A stretch of 64,000 nt of DNA from Phytoactinopolyspora limicola (GCF_011320225.1 NZ_JAAOEN010000018.1:1-64000); one strand, 5' to 3'; positions 35,417 through 44,368 are shown, counted from the first letter of the stretch. Made by a program: numbers and translations. The notes: generated by a model not told the origin, from the letters alone.

Positions 35417-35839
35417 GTTGTACTCGACATCAACCTCCGGGGCGCGTTCATCCTGTCGAAAGCCGTCCTCCCCAGCATGACCGCCTCCGGGTACGGCCGG
35501 ATCCTGCACGTAGCCTCCATCGCCGGCAAAGACGGCAACGCTGGCATGGTGTCGTACTCGGCATCGAAGGCGGGACTGGTTGGCATGGTGAAAGCGATGG
35601 GTAAGGAGTACGCCCAGACCGGCGTCACCATCAACGCCATAGCACCTGCGGTGATCCGGACTCAGATGGTGGATGAGATGCCCGAAAGCCAGGTCGACTA
35701 CATGCTCTCCCGCATCCCGATGAATCGATGCGGCACCCTTGACGAGGTCGCGGAACCCATCTCTTGGACGGTGTCACCGGCGGCCAGCTACACCACTGGG
35801 TTCGTCTTCGACCTCAGCGGTGGGCGCGCCGTCTACTAG
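35417..35839 (+). pseudogene. SDR-family oxidoreductase fragment, N-terminus lost
   Basis: The frame opens with LDINLRGAFILSKAVLPSM and continues through VASIAGKDGNAGMVSYSASK (active-site Ser and the YxxxK motif) to the normal C-terminus NAIAPAVIRTQM and FDLSGGRAVY. About 95 N-terminal residues with the nucleotide-binding GxxxGxG are missing. An internal ATG at 35477 could start a 120-residue peptide, but without a cofactor site it would be inactive. It resembles 3-oxoacyl-ACP reductase-type SDRs. Confidence 0.75.
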
Positions 35840-35869
35840 CGCGCCGAACCCGGCCCCATGCGATGGCGA

Positions 35870-36700
35870 TCATTCGCCTCCCCCGACCGTCTCACCCACA
35901 TAACCAGCGATCCGATCGAGCACCTTAGGCTCCAGTGCTCGCGTTGAGGCCATGTAGGCAGGTGCGGCCCACACCGGTGTGTCGGCCGCGGCTCCCAAGG
36001 GGCGATAACTCCCGCCGGCCCGACGCACGAGAAGGATGCCCGCGGCCACATCCCACGGGTTAACCGCGGTACCGAACGCGGCGTCGACCCAACCGGCCGC
36101 CACGTGAGACAAGGTCAGTGCCGCACTTCCCGGCCGGCGGACGGAACTGTAGGTGTCGATCAACTCCCCTAACCGTTCCAACGCCACCGGGCCATCTCGG
36201 TCGAGGTCACGCGCCGTGGGGTATGCACTGATCAGCAACGCGTGTGCTTCGTCGCTGACGCCGCCGGAGTTCAGCCGGGCACCGTTGAGGTACGCCCCGG
36301 CCAGATCCGCCGTGAATAGGTGGTCGGCCATGGGATCCAGCACGGCTCCCGCGACGATCTCGTTGCCGACGACGGCCCCGATCGACGTGCAGAAGAAGGC
36401 GAACCCTGACACGAAGTTGGCCGTGCCGTCGATCGGATCGACATACCAGCGGATGTCGCCGTCTCCTTCGGCGCCGCGCTCCTCCCCGACGACGACACTG
36501 TCGGGGACACTCGCGAGAAGCACCTCGCGGATCCGGTCCTCCGCCAAGCGGTCGTACTTGGTCACCAGATCGTGGTTGTCGCGCTTATAGTCGACCTCCA
36601 TCTCCTGGCGAAAGGCGGTGCGCAATTGCCCAGCGACAGCCTGTGCGGCCTGGCCAGCCACGTCACTGAGGTGCTGAGATAGATCACGAAGCTCGGACAC
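35870..36700 (-). CDS. inositol monophosphatase family protein
   Basis: A 276-residue Mg-dependent phosphatase. The metal motif WYVDPIDGTANF is near residue 83, with GEERGAEG upstream supplying the first Glu, and the second signature NPWDVAAGILLVRRAGG lies near residue 215. The family releases phosphate from myo-inositol phosphates and related sugar phosphates. GTG 36700 is chosen because AGGGAG precedes it; upstream codons cross the operator. Divergent from the GntR gene with two operators between them, and close to the phytase and importer operon, which supports an inositol-phosphate role. Confidence 0.9.
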   Translation of the reverse strand: MSELRDLSQHLSDVAGQAAQAVAGQLRTAFRQEMEVDYKRDNHDLVTKYDRLAEDRIREVLLASVPDSVVVGEERGAEGDGDIRWYVDPIDGTANFVSGFAFFCTSIGAVVGNEIVAGAVLDPMADHLFTADLAGAYLNGARLNSGGVSDEAHALLISAYPTARDLDRDGPVALERLGELIDTYSSVRRPGSAALTLSHVAAGWVDAAFGTAVNPWDVAAGILLVRRAGGSYRPLGAAADTPVWAAPAYMASTRALEPKVLDRIAGYVGETVGGGE

Positions 36701-36788
36701 GGATTTCTCCCTACGTTTCTCGGAATACCCATAACAAGCGGGTCGCCCACCAGCAGGAGCCACGGCCCGCGACGCCCTGACTACCCGG

Positions 36789-36810
36789 CCACTTTGTCTA
36801 CACAAAGTGG
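36789..36810. promoter_or_regulatory. HutC/GntR-type operator 1
   Basis: CCACTTTGT and ACAAAGTGG form a perfect 9-bp dyad around CTAC; the centre GTCTACAC fits the GT-N-TA-N-AC pattern bound by HutC-type GntR regulators. It lies about 90 bp upstream of the phosphatase start. Confidence 0.7.
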
Positions 36811-36847
36811 CGTGTCAAGGCCGACCGTTAGGCTTCCCTATGATATG

Positions 36848-36859
36848 TTGTCTATACAA
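36848..36859. promoter_or_regulatory. HutC/GntR-type operator 2
   Basis: TTGTCTATACAA contains GTCTATAC, an exact GT-N-TA-N-AC match. It is 70 bp before the GntR gene, overlapping a likely -10 region (TATACAAT), as expected for autorepression. Confidence 0.7.
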
Positions 36860-36930
36860 TTCAGCCCATCGGGCGCGAGTGGTGCCGTCAGCCATCAAGC
36901 AGCCCTGACCACACTCATGGACACACCTTC

Positions 36931-37665
36931 ATGAACCTCTCTGTCGAACTTGACCGGTCCGATCCTGTGCCGTTGTACTTCCAGGTCGCGCGCCAGATCG
37001 AAGCAGCCATCGTCGAAGGCCGACTCCGGCCGGGCGCACGCCTGGACAACGAGCTCGTGCTGGCCGAACAGTTGAGACTGTCGCGGTTGACCATCCGGCG
37101 CGCCATCCAGCATCTGGTCGACAAGGGCCTGCTGGTCCGCAAACGCGGCGTCGGCACCCAGGTGGTCCATGGCCAGGTCAAACGTGCCGCCACCCTCACC
37201 AGCTTGTACGACGATCTGGTCAAGTCCGGCCAGCAGCCCACCACCCAGGTACTCAAGATCGACCTGGTACCAGCGCCAGCGGAGGTCGCCGACGCGTTGG
37301 GCATCTCCGAAGGACGACAGGTCCTCGCCCTGGAAAGGCTCCGTAGCACCCAAGACGGCCCACTGGCCATCATGCGCAACTGGCTCCCCGCGAGTCTCGC
37401 CGAACTCACCACCGAACAACTGGAACAACGCGGACTCTTCCAGCTCCTCCGATCCAACGGAGTCCACCTGCGGGTCGCTTCCCAGCAGATCGGTGCCTCT
37501 AATGCCACCACCGCTGAAGCCCGACTGTTGGGTGAAAACCGGGGTGCCGCCCTGCTAACCATGGTCCGCACCACGTACGACGACGTCGGCCGCGCCGTCG
37601 AGTACGGGCGCGACTCGTATCGCGCTTCCAGGTACACCTTCGAGATGACCCTGGTGGATCGGTAG
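36931..37665 (+). CDS. GntR-family regulator, HutC subfamily (UTRA domain)
   Basis: A 244-residue regulator. The winged helix-turn-helix spans about residues 12-75 (PLYFQVARQIEAAIVEGRL to LSRLTIRRAIQHLVDKGLL), then the UTRA effector domain to the end (VLALERLRSTQDGPLAIM, then YDDVGRAVEYGRDSYRASRY). HutC-type members bind sugar or amino acid derivatives and usually repress adjacent uptake genes. The two operators upstream match the known GT-N-TA-N-AC pattern, so autoregulation and control of the divergent phosphatase are likely. A near-match in the promoter at 44351-44368 suggests it also controls the importer operon. Confidence 0.92.
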   Translation: MNLSVELDRSDPVPLYFQVARQIEAAIVEGRLRPGARLDNELVLAEQLRLSRLTIRRAIQHLVDKGLLVRKRGVGTQVVHGQVKRAATLTSLYDDLVKSGQQPTTQVLKIDLVPAPAEVADALGISEGRQVLALERLRSTQDGPLAIMRNWLPASLAELTTEQLEQRGLFQLLRSNGVHLRVASQQIGASNATTAEARLLGENRGAALLTMVRTTYDDVGRAVEYGRDSYRASRYTFEMTLVDR

Positions 37666-37722
37666 CCGCGCCCGCATCATCGTCGTCCCCTAGGTCGTGT
37701 CCGAGCGATCACGTTGCCACGG

Positions 37723-39144
37723 CTAGCCGGCGAGGCAGTCTTTGAGCTCGTCTAACTCGTAGAAGAGACCGCCATCCGAGTACGGTTGGCACTCCTCCTT
37801 GAATGGAGTCTCTGCCTCGTTGACCAGCATCCGCACCAGGTAGTCTCCGTCAGCGTTCGCATAGACATCCCATTGCACGTTGGCGCCCATCGGCGAGACT
37901 TGATCCCCACGCCACGGGTTGTTCTCATAGCTGAACAGTTCCCCCTCCGGCTGCTCGACGCCGGCCCCTGGCAATTGCATCAGCGCGGCGAGCGGCATGA
38001 TCTGTTCGGCATGGGCGAACCGGAACACGGCCGCGTGCTCGCTGGCACCCGCCCGCACCGCGTCGATCTCCGCAAACAGGTCATCAAGCAAGACCTGAGC
38101 CATCCGGTAGGTAATGTCGTCACCCTCGAACGCCGGCCCCTTCTCGTAGAACTGCTGAGTATCCACGAAATACGCCATCATCTCCGCGTCCTCAGCGGTG
38201 ACGTACTGATCGAATCGCCACCTCCCCTCATCGGGGATCCCCGGTGCGATGATGTACAAGTTGTACAAGTAGTCAGCCGCGCTGGCCACGTCATCCAGGA
38301 CCGTTTCACCTTTGCCCCGGTCAACGAACTCGAACTCGCCAGCATCCAGCCGGTCGACGAAGTCGCGGTCGAAAAGCCGCTCCATCATCCGCCGGGCGGC
38401 GGCATGCACCTGCGGGTCGTCGGCCACCTCGGCCAGAGCTGCCAGAAGCCGCGGATCGTTGTCTTTGTAGTCCCGGTAGTCGGCGTTCCGCTCCGAGTTG
38501 TGGAAGTAGAGCACATCTTCGTCAACCACCGGGGTGTCGATCAGCCCGGCCAGCCCTGGCTCTGCCATCACCAACCCGTCAACGAAGTTGTCAGCGCTGT
38601 CGACGGCGCGGTCCTTGCCCGATGTGACGACGCCGATCCGTTGGCCGTCCTCAAGAGCGTGGTCGAACAACTCGGGGAGGCGTTCATGAACTCGCATCGC
38701 CATGTCCTCATGCTCACGAGCACCGAGTTCGGACAGGTTTCCGTACCCGAGGCGTTCATGCACCCGGATCAACCTGCGCACCTCCCCGCCAAGCCGTGCG
38801 CCAATCGGGGTCAACGCCTGCTCGTCGCGGGCGGCCTCCCACAGTTGCAGTGTCAGGTCGTCATACTTCTTACTCGACAGCAGCCGCGATCCATGCCGGG
38901 CGACGTGCTGGACGGATACCGGCTCGAATCCGTCCGGGGCATCCGTATAGTCCCCGGGCTGACCTTGTGGTTCGTAAGGTTTCTTTGTCGAGTAATGACC
39001 TTGTGGTTCACCGACGGCTGGTGCCTGACCATTGGCCACACCGGCACCGGTCAGAATCAGCGCGACGGCCGCGGCGGCGGCGATCACACTGGCCGTGGTG
39101 CGCCTGCGTACCTCACCCGGACTCCTGGTAGTCGTTGATCCCAT
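37723..39144 (-). CDS. secreted histidine-acid phosphatase, MINPP-type phytase
   Basis: A 473-residue exported phosphatase with a signal peptide (about 1-40, Ala/Leu core after RRRTT). The active-site motif is ARHGSRLLSSKK (RHGSR at 83-87) and the proton-donor motif is FAHAEQIMP (HAE at 378-380). A HAE rather than HD motif and the overall length are marks of multiple inositol polyphosphate phosphatase, which strips phosphates from phytate and lower inositol phosphates. ATG 39144 is preceded by AAAGGAG. Last gene of the leftward ABC operon, 37 nt after the HAD gene. Confidence 0.88.
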   Translation of the reverse strand: MGSTTTRSPGEVRRRTTASVIAAAAAVALILTGAGVANGQAPAVGEPQGHYSTKKPYEPQGQPGDYTDAPDGFEPVSVQHVARHGSRLLSSKKYDDLTLQLWEAARDEQALTPIGARLGGEVRRLIRVHERLGYGNLSELGAREHEDMAMRVHERLPELFDHALEDGQRIGVVTSGKDRAVDSADNFVDGLVMAEPGLAGLIDTPVVDEDVLYFHNSERNADYRDYKDNDPRLLAALAEVADDPQVHAAARRMMERLFDRDFVDRLDAGEFEFVDRGKGETVLDDVASAADYLYNLYIIAPGIPDEGRWRFDQYVTAEDAEMMAYFVDTQQFYEKGPAFEGDDITYRMAQVLLDDLFAEIDAVRAGASEHAAVFRFAHAEQIMPLAALMQLPGAGVEQPEGELFSYENNPWRGDQVSPMGANVQWDVYANADGDYLVRMLVNEAETPFKEECQPYSDGGLFYELDELKDCLAG

Positions 39145-39181
39145 TGCCTCGTGCTCCTTTCCTGTTGCGTGACTGGATCAC

Positions 39182-39970
39182 TCACGATGGCGATGACTCG
39201 GCCGCACGGAGGACGGCCAGTAGTTCAGCCGGATCGGCGACGGTGAGATCCGGGGTGTCCCGCACTCGATACGGCGGGTCATAGGTGTCCTTGGCCACCA
39301 TCAAGATCGTCGCCGCGACTCCGGCACGTCGCCCACACACCACGTCCCGGTCGAAGTTGTCGCCCACGTACCACACGTCCGCGCAACGGACGGAGAGCGC
39401 CTGAGCAGCCATATCGATAATCTCCGGGTTCGGCTTGCGGATGCCGACCTCGTCGGAATAGACCTGCACCTGGATCAGCTGGTCCAGGCCGAGTTCGCGA
39501 ACCACCTCCCGATGTACCTCACCAACCAGGGCGTTGCTGACGATTCCGACCGTCACGCCGTTCTGACGTGCGGTTTCCAGCAGCTCGTGAATGCCGTCTC
39601 GGGGTTTACGTTCTGCCTGTAACTCCACCATCCGCCGGCATAGGTGTTGCGCGTGCGCCACCACCAGCGCACGTTCGGCCGGTGGCCAGTCCGCGGCCAC
39701 GTACTCCGCCCAGAACTCACGATGGGTCGCCTCGCGCGGCGCATACGGCCGCGACATCGCGTTCTTCCAACCGGCGTGTGCCGCCCGGCCCGCGGTGATG
39801 TCGAGCTCGACGTCACCGCGGGTCAGCGCGGTATGGCCGGCCGCCCGAAGCGCCTGGTGCACCTCGGCCGCTAGTTCTCGGCGCCAGCCCGGGCGGCCGA
39901 ACGTCTCGACCACCACCCCGCCGAAGTCCAGCAGCAACGCTCTCGGCATCGTCGACACTGCCGTCGTCAC
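39182..39970 (-). CDS. HAD-superfamily hydrolase (phosphatase-like)
   Basis: A 262-residue HAD protein. Motif I is LLLDFGGVVVE, with the nucleophile Asp but Gly in the usual second-Asp position, as in YihX-type and dehalogenase-type HADs. Motif II is GIVSNALV, motif III the Lys in GIRKPNPEI, motif IV WYVGDNFDRDV. It probably removes phosphate from a small imported metabolite, for which the importer and phytase context argues. GTG in GTGA overlap with the ATPase gene, so tightly coupled to import. Confidence 0.85.
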   Translation of the reverse strand: MTTAVSTMPRALLLDFGGVVVETFGRPGWRRELAAEVHQALRAAGHTALTRGDVELDITAGRAAHAGWKNAMSRPYAPREATHREFWAEYVAADWPPAERALVVAHAQHLCRRMVELQAERKPRDGIHELLETARQNGVTVGIVSNALVGEVHREVVRELGLDQLIQVQVYSDEVGIRKPNPEIIDMAAQALSVRCADVWYVGDNFDRDVVCGRRAGVAATILMVAKDTYDPPYRVRDTPDLTVADPAELLAVLRAAESSPS

Positions 39971-41112
39971 GCGTCGCTCCCCACCTGGATGGAACTGGCG
40001 GTCACTGCGTCGTCGTACGCCGTCATCCGGGTATCACTCTCATCGAAGACGTGCAGATCACTGGCGCGGGTCCAGCACGTCACCTCGTCGTCGGCGCCAT
40101 GTTCGATCGGATCGGCCGATACCAGATAGAAGGTCCCATCAAGCACTCGCAGCTGAACCGTCCAGCTGGCGCCCGTTGGCAGCACTGCTTCTACCCGGGC
40201 CGGTGCGTGCCACGCCCCGGGTGGCACCGCCGTCGGTGCCGAACTCAGCCGCAGGGCCTCCGGGCGCACACCTACCGCCCCCACCGGGTCGGCCAACTCA
40301 CCTACCGAGGCTGCATATCCCACCAGCGACGACGCCACTTTAGGCCCGCTCGTATCATCCCGGGCGACGTAGTTCATCGGCGGGTTACCGACGAATTCGG
40401 CTACGAATCGGTTCGCCGGACGGTCGTAGATTTCCATCGGCGAACCTAGTTGCTGGAGCACTCCGTCGTTCATGACCGCGACGAGAGTGGCCAGCGTCAT
40501 CGCCTCGAGCTGATCGTGGGTGACAAAAACAATGGTGGTCCGCCAACGGTCGTGAATTCGTTTGAGTTCGGCCCGCATTTCCAGCCGGAGCCGCGCATCC
40601 AGATTGGACAGCGGCTCGTCGAGTAGGAGAACCGACGGGTTCACCGCCAGCATCCGGGCCAGGGCTACTCGCTGCTGCTGCCCACCCGAGAGCTGCGCCG
40701 GGAAACGGTCCTTGAGTTTGTCGATACGCAACAACGACAGCACCTCTTCGGTGCGTTCGGCACGTTCTCGACTAGGGATCTTCTTGATACGCAGGCCGAA
40801 ATCGACGTTCTTCTGCACGGTGAGGTGCGGCCACAACGCGTAGCTCTGAAAGACCAGTCCCATCTGCCGTTTCTCCGGTGGGACGAAGACTCCCTGCTCC
40901 ACCGAGTCCAGCGTCCGATCGGCTACCCGGATCTCCCCGGCTGTCGGCTGCTCCAACCCGGCGATCATGCGTAGTGTCGTGGTCTTTCCGCATCCCGAGG
41001 GGCCCAGCAGGCACATAAACGCCCCATCCGGAATCGCGAGGAACAGGTTGTCGACGGCCTTCTGTTCCCCGTCATAGATCTTGTCGATCGCGGTCAAAGT
41101 GATATGCGGCAT
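39967..41112 (-). CDS. ABC transporter ATPase (FbpC/AfuC-type)
   Basis: A 381-residue ATPase. Walker A is GPSGCGKTT near residue 38, the Q-loop is in VFQSYALWPHL, the signature is LSGGQQQRVALARML, and Walker B is LLLDEPLSNLD followed by the switch His in FVTHDQ. The C-terminal 140 residues form a TOBE regulatory domain (GVRPEALRLS). ATG 41112 is correct: AGGGG lies close upstream and the longer frame is spurious. It powers the two-domain permease encoded 8 nt upstream. Confidence 0.92.
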   Translation of the reverse strand: MPHITLTAIDKIYDGEQKAVDNLFLAIPDGAFMCLLGPSGCGKTTTLRMIAGLEQPTAGEIRVADRTLDSVEQGVFVPPEKRQMGLVFQSYALWPHLTVQKNVDFGLRIKKIPSRERAERTEEVLSLLRIDKLKDRFPAQLSGGQQQRVALARMLAVNPSVLLLDEPLSNLDARLRLEMRAELKRIHDRWRTTIVFVTHDQLEAMTLATLVAVMNDGVLQQLGSPMEIYDRPANRFVAEFVGNPPMNYVARDDTSGPKVASSLVGYAASVGELADPVGAVGVRPEALRLSSAPTAVPPGAWHAPARVEAVLPTGASWTVQLRVLDGTFYLVSADPIEHGADDEVTCWTRASDLHVFDESDTRMTAYDDAVTASSIQVGSDA

Positions 41113-41120
41113 AAATACCC

Positions 41121-42968
41121 CTATCCCTGAAGTCCGGAGGCGAGACTGCTGCCGGTAAGGCGCTGTGCGAGATACGTCGCGACAAAGGCCATGGCGGCGA
41201 TGATGAGCACGACGGCGTTGGCTAGCTGGAGATAGCCGAAGTCCACCAAGTTCACCGATAAGGTGGTGAGCAGTTCGGTGTTCGAGGTGGCCAACATAAT
41301 TACCGTACTCAACTCTTTTAGGCCGGAAATGAACGGCAGAATAATTCCGGTGACCAACGCGCCCTTTTGGATCGGCGTCACGATCCGCGTCATCCGGCGC
41401 CACCACCCGGCACCACTGACCTGAGCCGCCTCTTCCGGCTCCCGTCCGAGTTGCATCATCGCTGAGATCCCAGCCCGCGATGAATACGGTAGGTTCCCGA
41501 TCACCATCACGATGACCAAGATCGTGAACGTTCCATACAACGCCGGGACCGGGCCGCGCTGCACGGCAAACAACGACAGATATGCTGCCGCGAACGCGAT
41601 CCCGGGCACGAGATAGGGCAGGAACGATATCTGCCGCAACATCGACGACAATCGTGTTCCTGACGTGCGAACCACGACGTAGCCCACAAGAAGGCCCAAC
41701 ACGCCACAACAGACGGCGGCCAGCCCGACCACCCGGAAGCTGTTCCACATGGCCGAATAGAGTTCACCGCTCACCAGCACGCCCCTGGGGAACGCGACGC
41801 TGTCCAGGTCGGTGCCGATCCAGTACCTGAGAGTGAAATTGCTGAGCTCGAAGCGGCCGGGAATCCGTTGAATGGTTGAGAGGAACAACACCCCGATCGG
41901 GATGATCACACTCGCGGTAAACACGGTCATGGCCAGCCCCAGAGCCGGCATCCGCCATCGCCGCAGTTTGGTCCGGCGATCCATGGACCCCTTGCTGCCG
42001 ACGGTGACGAATCGCCGGTACTCCTTCAGGATTTTCGAGTCGACCAGAATGACCAGGATGCCGACCACGATGACGACGAGGGCGATGACCGCGGCGACCC
42101 CGTTCTGACGGTTACGGATGCTCTGGAACAGCGATGTCGACATCACCTGGAAGTCCACCGGCAGCCCCAGGATGTAGGGCGTGCCGAACGTCCCCAGGAT
42201 CTTCGCGAAGATCAGCAACACGGCCGACGTGAGGGACGGCAACATCAAGGGCAACACGATGCGCTGTGCGATCGTTCGCCGCCGTGCTCCCAGCACCCGC
42301 GCGGAGTCCTCGAGCTGAGAGTCCATGCGGCGCAACGCGTTGCCGAACAGGAGCAGCACGAACGGGTAATAGTGCAGGCCGAGGGCCACGATCGTGGGGA
42401 ACGCTCCGTAGGCCAGCCAGTCTGGGACCTGGACGCCCATGGCCTCCAAGAACCCCTGCCGGCCCCCCATCCGCCGGTTCTTGAAGATCGTCAACCAGGC
42501 CAGGGCAAACGTCCAGGACGGCATCATGTACGAAACCACCAGCGCGGTGGAGAACCACTTCCGGCCCGGGAGGTCGGTGCGGGCGATCAGCCACGCCATC
42601 GCGCCCCCGACGACAAGTGCGAACAGCGTCGTGCCGACCGCGATGACGATCGTGTTGAGAAACGGCTGCCAGAACAGGATGGAGCTCACGTCGGACCGGA
42701 ACACCCGCCACAGGTAGTAACCGGTCCAGGCGCCGGGCTCCTGCCCCGTATGAACGTGGTCGCCGAAGTGGACCCGGAATGCGTCGGACGCTACGGACAG
42801 AATCGGGGCGACGATGAGATAGAGAAAAACTATCGCCAGCAAGACCCCGATGAGCTTGGTTGGTTCGTGCCGAGCCACCGCGAGGTGATACTTCGTCCGG
42901 CCGAACCTTCCCCTCGGGGGCTCCGGCGGCATGTGCGCCGCCTCCCTGGGAAGCGTGGGTACAGCCAC
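41121..42968 (-). CDS. two-domain ABC permease (FbpB/AfuB-type)
   Basis: A 615-residue inner-membrane protein with about twelve membrane segments, formed by two fused permease domains. EAA-type loops are QLEDSARVLGARRRTIAQR in the first half and EPEEAAQVSGAGWWRRMTR in the second. This fused plan is typical of the iron/2-aminoethylphosphonate/hexose-phosphate importer family. GTG 42968 has AGGAAGG 6 nt upstream; the TTG at 42974 overlaps that site. It partners the ATPase downstream and the binding lipoprotein upstream. Confidence 0.9.
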   Translation of the reverse strand: MAVPTLPREAAHMPPEPPRGRFGRTKYHLAVARHEPTKLIGVLLAIVFLYLIVAPILSVASDAFRVHFGDHVHTGQEPGAWTGYYLWRVFRSDVSSILFWQPFLNTIVIAVGTTLFALVVGGAMAWLIARTDLPGRKWFSTALVVSYMMPSWTFALAWLTIFKNRRMGGRQGFLEAMGVQVPDWLAYGAFPTIVALGLHYYPFVLLLFGNALRRMDSQLEDSARVLGARRRTIAQRIVLPLMLPSLTSAVLLIFAKILGTFGTPYILGLPVDFQVMSTSLFQSIRNRQNGVAAVIALVVIVVGILVILVDSKILKEYRRFVTVGSKGSMDRRTKLRRWRMPALGLAMTVFTASVIIPIGVLFLSTIQRIPGRFELSNFTLRYWIGTDLDSVAFPRGVLVSGELYSAMWNSFRVVGLAAVCCGVLGLLVGYVVVRTSGTRLSSMLRQISFLPYLVPGIAFAAAYLSLFAVQRGPVPALYGTFTILVIVMVIGNLPYSSRAGISAMMQLGREPEEAAQVSGAGWWRRMTRIVTPIQKGALVTGIILPFISGLKELSTVIMLATSNTELLTTLSVNLVDFGYLQLANAVVLIIAAMAFVATYLAQRLTGSSLASGLQG

Positions 42969-43010
42969 AGGCAACCTTCCTCGTCAAGTCACGAAACGAA
43001 GTGTTGTGCT

Positions 43011-43020
43011 CAAACGTTTG
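43011..43020. promoter_or_regulatory. short LacI-like dyad inside the importer operon
   Basis: CAAACGTTTG is a perfect 10-bp palindrome with a CG centre, located in the 63-nt gap between the binding-protein and permease genes. It could be an internal operator or chance; no internal promoter is evident. Confidence 0.3.
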
Positions 43021-43031
43021 GGGTAGGCGCA

Positions 43032-44252
43032 TCAGCGCCGGTGTACGCGCCAGAAGTCGTGCATGGCCTGCCGGTTGGCCCAGTTCTCGGACACCGTGGC
43101 GTTGTCGAAAAAGAAGATCTTGTCGGCGCGCTCCGCCGCTCCGCTGGGGTCCTCCTCGCTGGCCGGCACCTCTGGGTTGGACGAGAGCTTGCCGTCGTCA
43201 ACCTGGGGTTTGATCCCTTCGGCGGTCATCGCGTAGTGGATGAACAGCTTCGCGGCGTTCGGGCTGCTCGTGCCCGACGCCATAACGATGGCTTTCGGCT
43301 TGGCGAAGCCGACCCAGGGTGCCATGTCTTCACAGACACCGAGGACGTAACCCTTGTCGTCGTTGTTGCGGAACTTCGCCGAACTCATCAGACCCATCGG
43401 CGGATCGGACTGACCGGGCGCTCCGACCGCCTCCGAGGCCTCTTCACTGCTCTTGGTGAGCAAGGGGCCGTTTTGCGCCAACCGCTTGATCCACTCGTGG
43501 GCGGCGCTGTCTTCCTCGGTTTCAAGGGGTTCGCCGTAGAGGTCCTCATAACTTTGGCGCAGTTGCTCATCCCCGTGCAGGCTCATCTCCGTCCACCAGT
43601 CGGCGTAGTCGGGCTGACCGAGGGGATCCTGAAAGACGAAACCGCCGGGCTCGACCAGCTCCGGGTCGGTGAGCGCCCAGACGTTGCCGACCGGGCAGGT
43701 GTCGTGAACCTCAGTGTTGTACGTGTACAGACTCGGGTCGGTGATGACAATCAGCGGGTCCAGCATGCTGCCGGGGACGAGATCGGCAACGTCGGGCGGA
43801 ATCCAGTTCTCGGCCACTCCCTGCGGAAAGAGCTGTTCGGAGACCGAAGGTACATCGCTGATCAGGGCGACGTCGGCCGTCACGTTTCCAGCCTCGGCTT
43901 CCCTCGTCATCTTCTCGGCGATCTCCGAGCTATCCAGTTTGATGCCGGTGGCGTCGATGTCATACGTGGCTTGGAACTCGGCCGCCATTTGCTCGATCTT
44001 GCCGGTGCCGTCGTACACCGTGACGCTGCCTTCTTCGCGCGCCGCCGCGATGAGTTCATCAAGGTCGAAGTCCTCGTCGACCTCCGCCGCCCCGGCCTGT
44101 TCCTCCTGCTCGTCCTGCGCGTCCGCTGTTGCCTGCGGCGTTGACGACGGGGCACAGGCGGCAGCCAACAGGACCGCGACCGCCGTTGCCGCCATGATTG
44201 CCGCACGCCGCTGATCGAGAGATCGGCGGCTGGCTCTGTGGGTGTGGTACAT
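43032..44252 (-). CDS. solute-binding lipoprotein (FbpA/AfuA/PhnS-like)
   Basis: A 406-residue binding protein. The signal peptide ends in a lipobox (LAAAC) and is followed by an acidic linker. The mature start EEGSVTVYDGTGKIEQMA and the segments DVALISDVPSV and WIPPDVADLVPGS place it in the FbpA-like cluster whose members bind ferric iron, phosphonates or hexose phosphates. Conserved paired Tyr iron ligands near the C-terminus are not obvious, which argues against iron. ATG 44252 has GAGGAGG upstream; longer starts are spurious. First gene of a five-gene operon with two phosphatases. Confidence 0.88.
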   Translation of the reverse strand: MYHTHRASRRSLDQRRAAIMAATAVAVLLAAACAPSSTPQATADAQDEQEEQAGAAEVDEDFDLDELIAAAREEGSVTVYDGTGKIEQMAAEFQATYDIDATGIKLDSSEIAEKMTREAEAGNVTADVALISDVPSVSEQLFPQGVAENWIPPDVADLVPGSMLDPLIVITDPSLYTYNTEVHDTCPVGNVWALTDPELVEPGGFVFQDPLGQPDYADWWTEMSLHGDEQLRQSYEDLYGEPLETEEDSAAHEWIKRLAQNGPLLTKSSEEASEAVGAPGQSDPPMGLMSSAKFRNNDDKGYVLGVCEDMAPWVGFAKPKAIVMASGTSSPNAAKLFIHYAMTAEGIKPQVDDGKLSSNPEVPASEEDPSGAAERADKIFFFDNATVSENWANRQAMHDFWRVHRR

Positions 44253-44350
44253 CCGGCCTCCTCGTTGTGTCGCCCTGACACCCCTCGTGGCCGCCATCGG
44301 TTGCCACGTGTTAAGCGCGGGTTTCCACATACCCTTCATCAGGCTAGGTA

Positions 44351-44368
44351 TATATGTCAATACATATA
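44351..44368. promoter_or_regulatory. operator-like dyad and -35 box of the importer operon
   Basis: TATATGT and ACATATA are perfect 7-bp arms around CAAT. The centre GTCAATAC differs at one base from the GT-N-TA-N-AC operators of the GntR regulator at 36931. On the leftward strand the dyad contains TTGACA (44355-44360), a consensus -35 box. A regulator bound here would block the promoter. The AT-rich composition stands out against the surroundings. Confidence 0.6.

Noticed and set aside
39967-43034. Importer read as a ferric iron transporter (FbpABC)
   Set aside because: The family covers several ligands, clear paired Tyr iron ligands are not evident in the binding protein, and two phosphatases are in the same operon.
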